A stretch of 64,000 bases of DNA from Planctomycetota bacterium (GCA_014381825.1 JACNKX010000143.1:62001-126000), one strand, 5' to 3'. Shown: positions 38,032-47,345, counted from the stretch's first letter. Notes: generated by a model not told the origin, from the letters alone. Numbers and translations are program-made.

Positions 38032-39003
38032 ATGCAATTGGAAGCTGCTAGCACGCTGAATAACCTAACATCGCGGGCGGTGCCGCGCGCTATCAGCGTA
38101 CTCGCGATGATCTGCTTGGTAGGTTGTGGCACGACGAAGACGCGATTGGCGACCGACCAACTGCTCGTCTCGGATGCCGTTGACCAAGCGATCACCGGAA
38201 TTGACTTTGGTGCGATGGCTGGGCAGAAAGTCTATTTCGATTCTCAATACATCAAGAGCGTCAAAGGCATCGGATTCGTCAACTCCGACTACATCATCAG
38301 CTCGTTGCGTCAGCAAATGGTTGCGGCCGATTGTCGGTTGCAGGAGGATGAAGAGGACGCGGATTTTGTTGTCGAGGCACGTGTCGGAACTCTGGGTACG
38401 ACCGGACACGAAGTTGTGTATGGCGTGCCCGCCAACAACGCGCTTTCGACGGCCGCAACCTTCATTCCGAATACTCCGGCTGTTCCCGCAATTCCGGAAC
38501 TCTCGTTTGCCAAGAAGGACGCGCACTTGGGGGCTGCGAAGATCGCAGTCTTTGCCTATGAACGCGAGAGTCGGCGACCCGTGTGGCAGTCCGGAACGTC
38601 GCAAGCAAAGAGTACGGCGCAGGACTATTGGGTGTTTGGTGCTGGGCCTTTCCAACGTGGGAGCATTTATGAAGGAACGCAATTCGCCGGCAGTCGCATT
38701 CGCATTCCGCGACTGAACAACGACGGTACGCCGGCAGCAGGACCGGCCGTTTCGTATCGCGATCAGTTTTACTTTCCTCGATCGACAGCTCCGCCGACGA
38801 ACGCCGAGTTTGGCGTTGTTGGTTACGAACAGCAACTTCCGCCGGTCGTGCTTGCTCCAACGCGTGTGCCGGGCAGCGAACCCGTTACACGTTGGCCCGA
38901 GCAGCAACGACCGGTTCCACCGCCTACGACGGATACGCCACTAACTCCGCCACCAACAGCGTTGCTCCCGCCAGTACCACAAACGGATGCAACAAGTCAG
39001 TAG
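38032..39003 (+). CDS. DUF6655-like lipoprotein
   Basis: A 323-residue protein from the ATG at 38032; the ATG at 37936 would add 32 residues with no signal features. The lipobox LVGCGTTKTRL gives an acylated Cys about 25 residues in. The mature part has LATDQLLVSDAVDQAITGID, FDSQYIKSVKGIGFVNSDYI, ADFVVEARVGTLGTTGHEVV, PELSFAKKDAHLGAAKIAVF, then a Pro-rich tail (PPTTDTPLTPPPTALLPP). I believe this is the planctomycete DUF6655 family. The exact function is unknown; likely an outer-membrane-facing lipoprotein. The next gene (GT9) follows 36 bp downstream. Confidence 0.7.
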   Translation: MQLEAASTLNNLTSRAVPRAISVLAMICLVGCGTTKTRLATDQLLVSDAVDQAITGIDFGAMAGQKVYFDSQYIKSVKGIGFVNSDYIISSLRQQMVAADCRLQEDEEDADFVVEARVGTLGTTGHEVVYGVPANNALSTAATFIPNTPAVPAIPELSFAKKDAHLGAAKIAVFAYERESRRPVWQSGTSQAKSTAQDYWVFGAGPFQRGSIYEGTQFAGSRIRIPRLNNDGTPAAGPAVSYRDQFYFPRSTAPPTNAEFGVVGYEQQLPPVVLAPTRVPGSEPVTRWPEQQRPVPPPTTDTPLTPPPTALLPPVPQTDATSQ

Positions 39004-39039
39004 GCGTCTCGCTTTGTGCGTTTGGGAGAAGCACTCACC

Positions 39040-40089
39040 ATGAGCGATCAACGAGCCCCGCGAATCCTAATATCACGGCTTAGTGCTATCGGCGATTGTG
39101 TTCTGACGACACCGATGTTGTGTTCGATTCGTGCTCAGTTTCCCGAGTCGTATATTGGCTGGGTAACCGAACGCGGCCCGGCAAAGCTGCTGGAGGGTCA
39201 CGCCGCGCTCGATGAATTAATCGTTGTATCGAAAGGATGGCTGAAGTCGCTTGCGGAGATCCGGCGGCTGCGATCTAAGCTCCGTTCGAACAAGTTCGAT
39301 ATCGCGATCGATCCACAGGGGCTTACGAAGAGTGCAATCGTGAGTTGGTTGTCAGGTGCCGAGCGGCGAATTGGATTCGCCCGTCCGCGCGGTCGCGAAT
39401 TGAGCCGTTGGTTCAATGGCGAATTAGTCACGCCGACTACAACGCATCTTGTTGATGCTCAACTTGAGTTATTGAGGCCTCTTGGCATTGAAGAGTCGGT
39501 AGTGCGTTTCGATCTACCCGTGATGTCAGCGGTCGAAAGCAAAGTCGACACGATGATTAACTCCGCACATCTGGGTTGCGACTTTATTGCGATCAATCCG
39601 GGTGCCGGTTGGGACTCGCGGTTGTGGTCGACATACCGGTATGGTCGCGTTGCGCGTTGCCTCGGCGAGCGATATCAACTTCCTTCCTTCGTACTTTGGT
39701 CCGGCGCGAGAGAACGGGATTGGGCGGAGGAGATTGTTGCGTGTTCTGGTGGCCGCGCCGTACTTGCACCACCGACGACACTTCCGGAACTCGCTTCCGT
39801 TTTGCGACGCGCTCGAATGTTTGTCGGATCAGATACCGGACCCTTGCATATAGCGTCGGCTGGCGGAACGCCTTGTGTCGGACTTCACGGGACCACTCGG
39901 TCGGAAGCCAGCGGTGCCTACGGGCCACAACACATTCACATCCAGATTCGTTATCACGACGGTACGAGCCGTGAGCGGCGTCGCGCGAGCAATGACGCGA
40001 TGCTGGAGATCGATGTTGATAGCGTTGTCGCTGGTTGTGAAGAACTGCTGCAGCGAGAGCGAACCGAGCAGCGACGATCCGCTGCCTAG
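39040..40089 (+). CDS. Glycosyltransferase family 9 (heptosyltransferase-like)
   Basis: A 349-residue protein. The ATG at 39040 is supported by GGGAGA about ten bases upstream; an earlier GTG at 39016 is less likely. GT9 features: RILISRLSAIGDCVLTTPM, FDIAIDPQGLTKSA, INPGAGWDSRLWS, and FVGSDTGPLHIASAGGTPCVGLHG, the nucleotide-sugar-binding end. The family adds heptose or a related sugar to lipopolysaccharide core or other glycans in the cytoplasm. Its stop overlaps the stop of the convergent J-like gene in a shared CTAG. Confidence 0.9.
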   Translation: MSDQRAPRILISRLSAIGDCVLTTPMLCSIRAQFPESYIGWVTERGPAKLLEGHAALDELIVVSKGWLKSLAEIRRLRSKLRSNKFDIAIDPQGLTKSAIVSWLSGAERRIGFARPRGRELSRWFNGELVTPTTTHLVDAQLELLRPLGIEESVVRFDLPVMSAVESKVDTMINSAHLGCDFIAINPGAGWDSRLWSTYRYGRVARCLGERYQLPSFVLWSGARERDWAEEIVACSGGRAVLAPPTTLPELASVLRRARMFVGSDTGPLHIASAGGTPCVGLHGTTRSEASGAYGPQHIHIQIRYHDGTSRERRRASNDAMLEIDVDSVVAGCEELLQRERTEQRRSAA

Positions 40090-43000
40090 TTCAAAGCGAA
40101 TCCTGCAACACCTAACCGGTATAGCTGCTGGATTTCTCGTTCGCTCAGAGCCTGGGGTACGATCACGAATTCGTCAATGAGCCCATTGTAAAAGCGATCC
40201 TTGCGTCGCTTGTCAGGTTTCACGTTGGCGCCCAAATGGGCCGGCAAGTTGTCGATCGTGTTCGAAGTCAGCGAAACGGGTCGCGACGGTCTCGCCATCG
40301 CTTTCAATTCACCGTTGACATAGAGCCGCTGGTCAACACCATCCCAGACCGCAGCAAAGTGATACCATTGGCGAATATCGAGGTCTGGCGTTTTGACAAG
40401 GTTCGCCACGAGGTTAAATGTTAGTTGGTTGTCTTCGTTTAGCACGGAGATAGCTTTGTCGGCGTAAAAACCGACATCAAATAAAAACGCCGTTGGTTTC
40501 AACTCATTCGAGCGCGCCCATCCACAGAGGCTGATGGCTTTCAAATCCTGAACGATGTGGTCCCTGAGCTGTGGAAAGGCCACGGCATTCGAGATACCGT
40601 CGAAAGTCAGGGCATTTCCCACTTTGCCTGCGGCAGTCACCTGGGCACCGTTGACTTCGACAATTTGACCTTTCGGTCCCGAGTCGCGCACACCTGATTC
40701 AAGCGGGTCGAGCGTCAGAACTAACAAGGCATCGCGAAGAAATGATAGCGAGGATCCAGATTTTGGAGTGACGATGATCGGGGAAGTTTTCGGTGCACCA
40801 CTCTTCCACTTCGCGCCGTGGATCTTTGCGTCGTGCCGGCGGGCTGACGTATCCTTCGCGATATCACCTTCACCTTCATCCAATTTCAAAAGCAAAACGC
40901 TCGCAGGTGTCCGCGTCGGAGGATCTCGCGGAGTAAAGTTCCTTTGGTACAGATCCGCGAACGCCACGTGCACGGAGTCGATGCTGCCCTTAAAGTGCGA
41001 CTGTGGCTTTGAGTTAAAGTCAGGATCCGCGCCAATCATGAAGTGGAAAGGGGACACCTTGTTACCACTGGTCATTGTGCCGACTTGATCTTGGAGTTGC
41101 CCGTTGACGTACAGGCGAACCATGCGACCATCGAAAACACCAGCCACATGGGTCCGATGCCCAATCCGTACGTTGTCGTTCGAGGTGCCTTGTTGATACG
41201 TCTTGTTATCGCGCACGTGGAATCCCCAGTGGCCGGTCGCTGTGGCTTGCAGGGCGAGCCCATTCCCATGGCAGTTGGCGACGATTTGGCCGACGCCGCC
41301 GGCGGGAGTGACCCAAGCTTCAATGGTCAGCGGAGTCTTGCCATCATATTTCAAATCCGTCTCGATCCAGCCAGTTCCATCGAATACGAGGCCGGTACGG
41401 CTCTTCGCACTGAGCGTCCCTTGAACTCCCGCCACACTGGCGGCTGCCAGTGCCGTTTCGGCGAGCCGCTTTTCGCATTTTGCTCTTGCTAAGCCGCTCA
41501 GGTTGGGCGCGGCGGCTGAGTACCAATGATGCGCGCGAACCAGCAATTGCTGGGCGATGCCAGCCTCTTCCTCCTGCGCCAATTCCCACCACATGTCGCC
41601 AAGAGCAAGCTGCTGTTCACCTGGATCGGCGCCACTCAAGTCTCGTTCGGCGGATGTCTGCAACGCGCCCTTCCCACTCTTTGCCAGCAACGGCAAGCCG
41701 CCGTCCCAGTCGCCGCGCACCATGCAGTAGTATCGACCGACGATCTCGTTCGCCGCTTCGTCGGAATTGTCGACGGCCAAAAGTTCCAATGCTCGTTTGA
41801 CTTCGGCGAACTGTGTTGCGATCTCGTTAATCTCTTTCAATCGCGCTGCCGCATCCTTGGCGAATTGGACATCGCCCGCCCGACGTGCCGTATCGCGAGC
41901 AAGTTGCAACAGAGTCAACGCGACATCATACCGTTCGTACCGTGCCGCTTCCTCGGCAACAGGCGGCATGCGTTTCGCCAATTCCGCACGAATCTCTTTC
42001 TTTAATGTCTTCTTGGCCCACGCCTGGAGAGCTGCTTGCTTGAGTACCAGCGCGTCGATTTCGAAGTACGCATCCATTTCATCGATCGCCGCAAATGTGC
42101 CGTCGGCGTCGCCAGCCTGGACGGCCATAACGCGCGACACGTCCAACATGGCGTAGCGGGCATTGGCGTCGTTCCCTGGATCTTTAGCTGCCGCTAAAAG
42201 CTTTTTGGCGACGGCGCCCTTCTGATCGAATGTCTCCGCTTGTTCGTATTCTGGTTGATAGACCTCTCTGACTAGCGCCTTGGCGACCGCTTGCTCCGCC
42301 TGGCCGGGAATTGGCGATTTGCCGGGAAGTTGGAACTCGCTTTTCGGCGGCGGTTCCGGCTCGAGAGTTGGTGCCGGAGGCTCGGGGTCCAAGACCGGTT
42401 CAATCACATTGTCCGCTTCAACAGGTTCCACCTCCGTGGGCTCGGTCGATGATTCTGGAATCGCATCGGGCACCGAAACTTCGTTTGGCGTGACCATTGC
42501 CGTGGGCTTTGGATTCTCCGTCACCATGGAAGCATTAACATCTGCCTCTGGTAGCGCTGGCACCAGTGGAGATGTTTCGCCCGCTTTCTGTTCGGAAGTG
42601 TTCGTGTCCGCCGGATTCTCCATCGGGCGTACGGGATGCTCTGCTAGATCGCGGCCCCCAGAGCGGAAGATGATGCTAACGACGATCAGCACGATGGCAA
42701 CAATCGCGACCACACTCGTGATGACGAGGACCTTTTGTGGCGAGCGACCTTGTGGCTTTCGCCTTGAAGGAGCTGATGTAGAGATCTCCGGGACGGCTAC
42801 CGTTGCAGCAGTTGATGCTGGTGGTGGCGTTGTTGCCGCTGACCGCAACTCGAAGTCATACGCGGCGCGCGATTCGTCGTTCAGCAAACAGCCACGAGCC
42901 GCGACCACCTCGCTTAGCAGGCGCTGCGACGCGGCAACATGCTGTCCCATCTGAAAAGTCTTGACGTGTGCCATTTGGCGATCGGCAGCACTGCTGATCA

Positions 43001-43106
43001 CATCAGGATTGCTCTCAAAGACACCGACGCCAAGCAGTCGATAGTAATTCGGTGGTTGCTCGGCGGGTGGAATGCCCAACCATTGGTGATAAGGGTCAAA
43101 TGACAT
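40086..43106 (-). CDS. Planctomycete J-like domain / membrane-anchored LamG protein
   Basis: A 1006-residue protein. Residues about 1-90 resemble a J-domain start (YYRLLGVGVFESNPDVISSA, LLSEVVAARGCLLNDESRAAYD), but the HPD triad is missing, so Hsp70 stimulation is unlikely. One TM helix is at about 126-148. A Pro/Glu-rich linker (about 165-255) leads to a helical region (about 260-550), then two LamG-like domains: GWIETDLKYDGKTPLTIEAW with HVAGVFDGRMVRLYVNGQLQ, and WYHFAAVWDGVDQRLYVNGE. The topology suggests a cytoplasmic N-terminus and an external carbohydrate- or protein-binding part. Its stop is shared with the convergent GT9 stop. Function unknown. Confidence 0.85.
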   Translation of the reverse strand: MSFDPYHQWLGIPPAEQPPNYYRLLGVGVFESNPDVISSAADRQMAHVKTFQMGQHVAASQRLLSEVVAARGCLLNDESRAAYDFELRSAATTPPPASTAATVAVPEISTSAPSRRKPQGRSPQKVLVITSVVAIVAIVLIVVSIIFRSGGRDLAEHPVRPMENPADTNTSEQKAGETSPLVPALPEADVNASMVTENPKPTAMVTPNEVSVPDAIPESSTEPTEVEPVEADNVIEPVLDPEPPAPTLEPEPPPKSEFQLPGKSPIPGQAEQAVAKALVREVYQPEYEQAETFDQKGAVAKKLLAAAKDPGNDANARYAMLDVSRVMAVQAGDADGTFAAIDEMDAYFEIDALVLKQAALQAWAKKTLKKEIRAELAKRMPPVAEEAARYERYDVALTLLQLARDTARRAGDVQFAKDAAARLKEINEIATQFAEVKRALELLAVDNSDEAANEIVGRYYCMVRGDWDGGLPLLAKSGKGALQTSAERDLSGADPGEQQLALGDMWWELAQEEEAGIAQQLLVRAHHWYSAAAPNLSGLARAKCEKRLAETALAAASVAGVQGTLSAKSRTGLVFDGTGWIETDLKYDGKTPLTIEAWVTPAGGVGQIVANCHGNGLALQATATGHWGFHVRDNKTYQQGTSNDNVRIGHRTHVAGVFDGRMVRLYVNGQLQDQVGTMTSGNKVSPFHFMIGADPDFNSKPQSHFKGSIDSVHVAFADLYQRNFTPRDPPTRTPASVLLLKLDEGEGDIAKDTSARRHDAKIHGAKWKSGAPKTSPIIVTPKSGSSLSFLRDALLVLTLDPLESGVRDSGPKGQIVEVNGAQVTAAGKVGNALTFDGISNAVAFPQLRDHIVQDLKAISLCGWARSNELKPTAFLFDVGFYADKAISVLNEDNQLTFNLVANLVKTPDLDIRQWYHFAAVWDGVDQRLYVNGELKAMARPSRPVSLTSNTIDNLPAHLGANVKPDKRRKDRFYNGLIDEFVIVPQALSEREIQQLYRLGVAGFALN

Positions 43107-43248
43107 CTCAGCTCACACAAGGACTGACTGCTAGGTTGGCTACTATCGTGCCGCATGCTTCGTTCCTGAAATTTTGGTCGCCAACATCAGCTACTGCAAC
43201 CCTTGAGGACTTGCCTCCCGGATTTCCCAAGCCATTTTTGGACTTTCT

Positions 43249-43935
43249 CTAGAAAATCGCGTCGGAACCAGTTGCAGGCTTCCGCGCGATCCAAGTCCAA
43301 TGTCGATCGCTCGTGGCTTGCACTGTCTCTTTGGCAAAGCCGAGGCTGAAAACGAGTTCGCGGATCTCTTCCAAATCGAGTGCAGCACGTAGCGAATCGT
43401 CAAACATCTTTCGTTGATGATCGTTCGCTTCAGCGGCATAGGTTGTGACGAGCTGATCGACGTCGTCCGAGTTCGGCGGACGCATCAGGTCGCGAAAGAA
43501 GAGCAATCCGCCGTGCTTCGCGACTCGTACAGCTTCGCGTAGAGCAATCAAAGGCTCGGGAATGTGATGGACGATACTGTTCGACATGACGATATCGAAC
43601 TGCTCATCCTCGTAGTGCAACTGCTTCGCGTCGGCCTGATCGAGCTGAATCCGTTCCGCCGTCGGCGTTACCGCAAGATTGTAAACTGCCAAATCGAGCA
43701 TGCTGGCCGACATGTCGCTTGCCATCACACGACACTCGTCGACGCGCTCGCACAGCGCGATTGGAATCAAAGCGGTTCCCGTCCCCAGATCGAGGATATC
43801 GCCGGAGACCTCGCCGCATGCGAGCAGATCGTCAACGAATACGCGATTAACTTCCGAGTGATCCATCTCGTTGTAGTCGCAGGCCTCCTCGGGCGTGTCC
43901 ATCACTTCGGGTTCGAGTATACGCTGTAGGCTCAA
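43249..43935 (-). CDS. Class I SAM-dependent methyltransferase
   Basis: A 228-residue protein. Motif I DILDLGTGTALIPIAL is at about 46-61, with acidic MASDMSASML as motif II, QADAKQLHYEDEQFDIVMSN as motifs III/IV and LREAVRVAKHGGLLFFRDL as motif V. SAM binding is clear; the acceptor substrate is not. The C-terminal region (DDSLRAALDLEEIRELVFSLG) resembles small-molecule methyltransferases. It stands alone, 142 bp from the J-like gene. Confidence 0.87.
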   Translation of the reverse strand: MSLQRILEPEVMDTPEEACDYNEMDHSEVNRVFVDDLLACGEVSGDILDLGTGTALIPIALCERVDECRVMASDMSASMLDLAVYNLAVTPTAERIQLDQADAKQLHYEDEQFDIVMSNSIVHHIPEPLIALREAVRVAKHGGLLFFRDLMRPPNSDDVDQLVTTYAAEANDHQRKMFDDSLRAALDLEEIRELVFSLGFAKETVQATSDRHWTWIARKPATGSDAIF

Positions 43936-44216
43936 TGTTCTAGCTCCAGGTCCTTCATTACGCTGACTCTAATTAGCCCCTGGTCGACTTGTTCAACCTC
44001 GAACGGAAAGCAGGGTGAATTGGTGTCGATGCGGACGCCCCGGCCACAGTTCCCAAATCGGTTTTGAAACTGCTTCTACTGTAAAACAAGTCTATAGCTC
44101 TCGCGAATAAGAGCGATTCGAAGTGTACCACTCTCGATCAACGTTGTAACCTTCGCTTACTGCTGGAACAAACCGGGTCGGGTCTCAGTTGCCGGTCGCT
44201 TTCGATGCAGAAGAGT

Positions 44217-44237
44217 ACTGGCAGGCAAGCTGCCAGT
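44217..44237. repeat. Perfect 8-bp hairpin
   Basis: ACTGGCAG (44217-44224), GCAAG loop, CTGCCAGT (44230-44237). It is adjacent to the 54-bp transposase-end repeat and probably belongs to the same element. Confidence 0.55.
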
Positions 44238-44245
44238 GCCACCCT

Positions 44246-44299
44246 GCCGGGGTTGAGGTTGCTCAGCCCTACATCAGGCTGAGCGCGACGAGCCATCGC
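44246..44299 (+). repeat. Solo copy of the transposase 3'-end repeat
   Basis: 54 bp that match 48492-48545, the 3' end of the transposase gene, at 51 positions by my alignment. The central hairpin GCTCAGCC-CTACATCA-GGCTGAGC (44261-44284) is perfect here, whereas the transposase copy has one mismatch. No transposase coding sequence accompanies it. This is the behaviour of a non-autonomous REP mobilised by the transposase. Confidence 0.7.
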
Positions 44300-44464
44300 T
44301 TCAGTAACATCTCCTTCGCTACTCAAGCGTTGAATCGACAGTCGCCCCGCGCGCTCCCAGCTTGAAACCCGTACGGCAACCGCCCGCTCGCAACCGATAG
44401 GTCGATTACAGGCACTGTCATTGTGCGAACCGCCAGCATCTTCGACAATGTGGCGGCAAAGAAC

Positions 44465-44500
44465 TATGGGTATCCCTGTTAATCCTTCTGTTAATCCTTC
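44465..44500 (-). repeat. Reverse-oriented copy of transposase 5' repeat words
   Basis: On the minus strand this reads GAAGGATTAACAG twice, followed by GGATACCCATA. It parallels the GGATAACAGG copies and GGGACACCCATAC found just upstream of the transposase (47238-47345), with one inserted T. It is in opposite orientation to the 44246-44299 repeat, so the two are separate relics. Confidence 0.5.
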
Positions 44501-44998
44501 GATCAATGGAGCGCACGTCCTTGGCTTTAACGTGCGACGACGGAGTGTGCTCCGGCAAGTTGAAGACCCTTCGCCGCCCTAGAAGCACGGGAACCGTCCC
44601 CGTCAGACCCGCCAGTGCTCTAGGGTGTACGGCAATCTCTCATGATTTACTTGATGCATCGCCGCAAGCGTCCGCTGCAGATACTCGGGGCCACGCAAAG
44701 CATCCGGTGCCGGTGGATCGCTGATCCGCATTAGGGTTCGGGATCCAATCGGAACCGTCAACGGGCAATCGCGATCCATCGGCCCAGTCATTCAGCGACG
44801 ATTTCTGGGCCGACTACTGGCCGCGGGGCTCACGATTATCCTAAGTTCGATTGATGTCGTCGGTTGGAGATAGCCTATTTGGAAACATGCTTGACAGTGG
44901 TCCGCAAGCGAGGCTAGGATTTGCATCTACAGACGGTAGTTTTGAAGCGTGGCACAATGTCGCCACCCGGCATCAACATTGTAATGTGGAGTTCGCCC

Positions 44999-45818
44999 AT
45001 GCGCTGTCCATCGTTAAGCAAATTGATATTGCGAGTCCCTTTGGCTCTCTTCCTCACCGGATCGGCATTCGGGCAAGATCCGCCGTGTATGGAACCGACT
45101 CTTGAAGATCCGACGAGTGGCGAAACAGTACTGGTTACTGTTTTGCCCGCCATGCCACTGGATGATTGGTATTATCACGAGGAAGGCGATGGTACTTGGC
45201 TCAACCCGAAAGTTGAGACAACAGGAGACGGATTCTCTCGAACACGAGAAAAGTATCGTGGACGTTCTTTTCAAGGCGACGGTCGTGACGCAAGTGGTGC
45301 CGGCGACGTCATCTATAACAGTGAAGATGAGCGGATGACGATAGCGTTGACGAATTCGAGCGTGCAGGCAAACGCGCCGGAAGCATTCTGGGTCAAGATG
45401 GATGTTAGTGGCTACCACTTGAAATACGACTCAACGGACACTTACTCAAGCGACGCTGTTTTCCAACTTGCTTGGCGCTCACGAGCGCTCCAAGAGATGG
45501 AGGACTATTACCTATACGCGGGGAAGCGCCGGCACGTTGCTTCCGCCGGTACATGCGGGAATTCTCACAATTGGCGCTGACGTCCTTTGGGATTGGGTCT
45601 TTGACAACGATTCGTTTACCGTGACGCTCGAAGAGGATTCGTCCGTTGATTTGGAGACGAGCATGAAAAGCGGTCAGCGTCTCGAACGGAAGGTGCAGAA
45701 CGGTGAACTCCACTATAAGTTGACTGACTGGTGGTCGGATTATGACATTCCGACACTGTCGTGGGTTCAGAAGTCCGACGTAAAGGAATGGTCCGAAGAC
45801 CTGCTTATGGGGCCGTAG
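44999..45818 (+). pseudogene. Frameshifted secreted hypothetical protein gene
   Basis: From ATG 44999 the frame gives a signal peptide (MRCPSLSKLILRVPLALFLTGSAFG) and about 165 residues of exported-protein-like sequence (WYYHEEGDGTWLNPKVETT, EAFWVKMDVSGYHLKYDST, QLAWRSRALQEMEDYYLYAG), then stops at 45580. A second frame, open from 45468, continues coherently after about 45540 (TLLPPVHAGILTIGADVLWD, SFTVTLEEDSSVDLETSM, NGELHYKLTDWWSDYDIP) and ends at 45818. The two parts make one protein of about 270 residues if a single-base shift near 45520-45560 is allowed. No slippery heptamer is seen. It is either a pseudogene or a sequencing error. Family unknown. Confidence 0.6.
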
Positions 45819-45874
45819 TCCGACGACCCGGTTGATCCGTTACCCGCAGTGCCATTGAATTTCCCGGAGCCTCA

Positions 45875-47068
45875 ATGATGGTTCGAATATGTTCAGTATT
45901 TTGCGGGTCTTTTTCATTCGCGGGATGGCTTATGCTCTGGGGGAGCGCTCTATCTCCGACGCAGGTGAATGGTGGCGAGTACTTACTGGACCCGGTATTC
46001 GGCCCGACTGCGTTGCACTTTGTTCTGGTTGACCCGGCGATCCGTGAAGAACTCGCAGTCACCGACGTGCAAATCGCGCAGCTTGAACAGACGCTGGTAC
46101 AGTATCGCAATGCCAATTTCGCTGCCATGAAGCGATCCATTGACCAGCGCGCAGATGGCGAGGTTGTCGATCGCAAGTCGGCGATCCTCGCCCTGAATCG
46201 AACGATTCACCCCGCTCTTACACAGACACTGTCGGAGCAACAGTTTCAGCGGTTGCAGCAAGTCTGTTTTCAGAAGTTGATTCGAATGCACGAGATGCGG
46301 CCACTGCTTTACGCCGATTTTATTGCGGCGCTCGAGTTGAGCAACGACGAGATGATCGCGCTTGATCGAGCTAGAAGAGTGGAGATCAACAAGTTGTCGG
46401 AACACATGAGTCAACTGAACACAATGCACAACAACAGAATCGATCAAATTTTGACGGCTGAACAGCAATCGCGGTTCAAAGAACTCTACGGCGATCCTTA
46501 CGACCTTACGATGTCGGGGGTATCACTGTCGAATACCGTCGACAAGGAGTTTGCGCTGCGATGCCCTCGATTGTATTTGCTTTGCTCGGAAGCAATTCGA
46601 CGCGAGGTAGAACTCATCGATGAGCAGTATCCGGAGATCAAGAAGCTGCAGGACCGGTTTTCTACACGTGAAAGGGAACTGAAGCGAGAACGACGTGATC
46701 TTCAGCCCGAAGCGCGTAGCGAGTATTTAGCGAAAGCGTTCGAAGAGCTTGCACAATCGTGCATGAAAGAAGAGGGAAGCATTCTGCTTCCTCACCAAAT
46801 TCGGCGCCTCAACCAAATTGTGTTCCAGGTCCAGAGTAGCGAGAAAGACAGGGCGTTGACTCCACTAACGCGGGAGACGGTCGCTTCGGCGTTGAATCTG
46901 ACCGACGATCAACGCAATCGCCTCAATACCGAGTACACCGAGGGTGCCGAGCGAGTTGCCGACGAACTCAACGGAAGCTGGAAACAAGCCCTGCGAACTG
47001 TGATTGAGTCTTTGACGCCTGATCAGCAGGCACGCTATCACCATCTCGTCGGAAAACCGTTCGAGTAA
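45875..47068 (+). CDS. Secreted helical hypothetical protein (Spy/CpxP-like repeats)
   Basis: A 397-residue protein with an N-terminal hydrophobic leader (FSFAGWLMLWGSALS). The body is almost entirely helical and repeats the pattern L-T/S-x-E/D-Q-x-x-x-L: AVTDVQIAQLEQTL, TLSEQQFQRLQQ, ILTAEQQSRFKELYG, NLTDDQRNRLNTEY and SLTPDQQARYHHLVG. This is the style of Spy/CpxP-like periplasmic proteins that occur widely in planctomycetes. It follows the frameshifted gene by 56 bp. A hairpin plus T-run follows at 47124-47151. Function unknown. Confidence 0.7.
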   Translation: MMVRICSVFCGSFSFAGWLMLWGSALSPTQVNGGEYLLDPVFGPTALHFVLVDPAIREELAVTDVQIAQLEQTLVQYRNANFAAMKRSIDQRADGEVVDRKSAILALNRTIHPALTQTLSEQQFQRLQQVCFQKLIRMHEMRPLLYADFIAALELSNDEMIALDRARRVEINKLSEHMSQLNTMHNNRIDQILTAEQQSRFKELYGDPYDLTMSGVSLSNTVDKEFALRCPRLYLLCSEAIRREVELIDEQYPEIKKLQDRFSTRERELKRERRDLQPEARSEYLAKAFEELAQSCMKEEGSILLPHQIRRLNQIVFQVQSSEKDRALTPLTRETVASALNLTDDQRNRLNTEYTEGAERVADELNGSWKQALRTVIESLTPDQQARYHHLVGKPFE

Positions 47069-47123
47069 TGCAAACCGGTTCTCGCGCTTCCCTGCCGCAA
47101 TCATCGTTGGAACCGGCTAGGAA

Positions 47124-47151
47124 GGACGCGTTTTGGCGTCCGCACATTTTT
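47124..47151 (+). terminator. Likely intrinsic terminator
   Basis: GGACGC (47124-47129), loop GTTTTG, GCGTCC (47136-47141), then a five-base gap and TTTTT (47147-47151). It is 55 bp after the stop of the helical secreted protein. Confidence 0.5.
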
Positions 47152-47237
47152 CTCTCGATAACGTTGCCAGCAACGCGGGCGACCACACGTAGACGTGCGC
47201 CGCAGCGCGTTCGGCATGACACTCCATCACACGCGGG

Positions 47238-47345
47238 ATGGGATAACAGGATGGGATAACAGGATGGGATAACAGGGGGATAACAGGCGGATAACAGGGA
47301 CACCCATACTTATATCAGGGATAACAGGGACACCCATACTTATAT
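47238..47345 (+). repeat. Tandem GGATAACAGG repeats and double CACCCATACTTATAT unit
   Basis: Three exact tandem copies of the 13-mer ATGGGATAACAGG (47238-47276) are followed by three more GGATAACAGG words with changed spacing. The last two each continue as GACACCCATACTTATAT, so a longer unit is duplicated (47289-47316 and 47317-47345). It is just upstream of the transposase and likely belongs to the element's left end. Confidence 0.75.

Larger units (their letters stand above)
43936..44998. other. Repeat-rich intergenic region
   Basis: Over 1 kb without a convincing gene. It contains two hairpins (44217-44237 and 44261-44284), a 54-bp copy of the transposase 3' end (44246-44299), a reverse-oriented copy of the transposase 5' repeat words (44465-44500) and a 7-bp inverted repeat near 44512-44540. 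Short frames on both strands (for example 44138-44506 minus, 44603-44791 minus) have no recognised product. The last part (44870-44998) is the probable promoter region of the frameshifted secreted protein. Confidence 0.55.

Noticed and set aside
44603-44791. Short minus-strand frame with DPPAPDALRGPEYLQ
   Set aside because: It looks protein-like but is only 62 residues, has no known motif and lies in the repeat-rich region; it could be a gene remnant but there is too little to support it.
47238-47345. Possible CRISPR array or I-SceI-like homing site (AGGGATAACAGGG)
   Set aside because: Units are 13 bp with no spacers of constant length and no cas genes, so it is not CRISPR. The I-SceI resemblance covers only about 13 of 18 bases and repeats several times; it is explained by the transposase-linked repeat.
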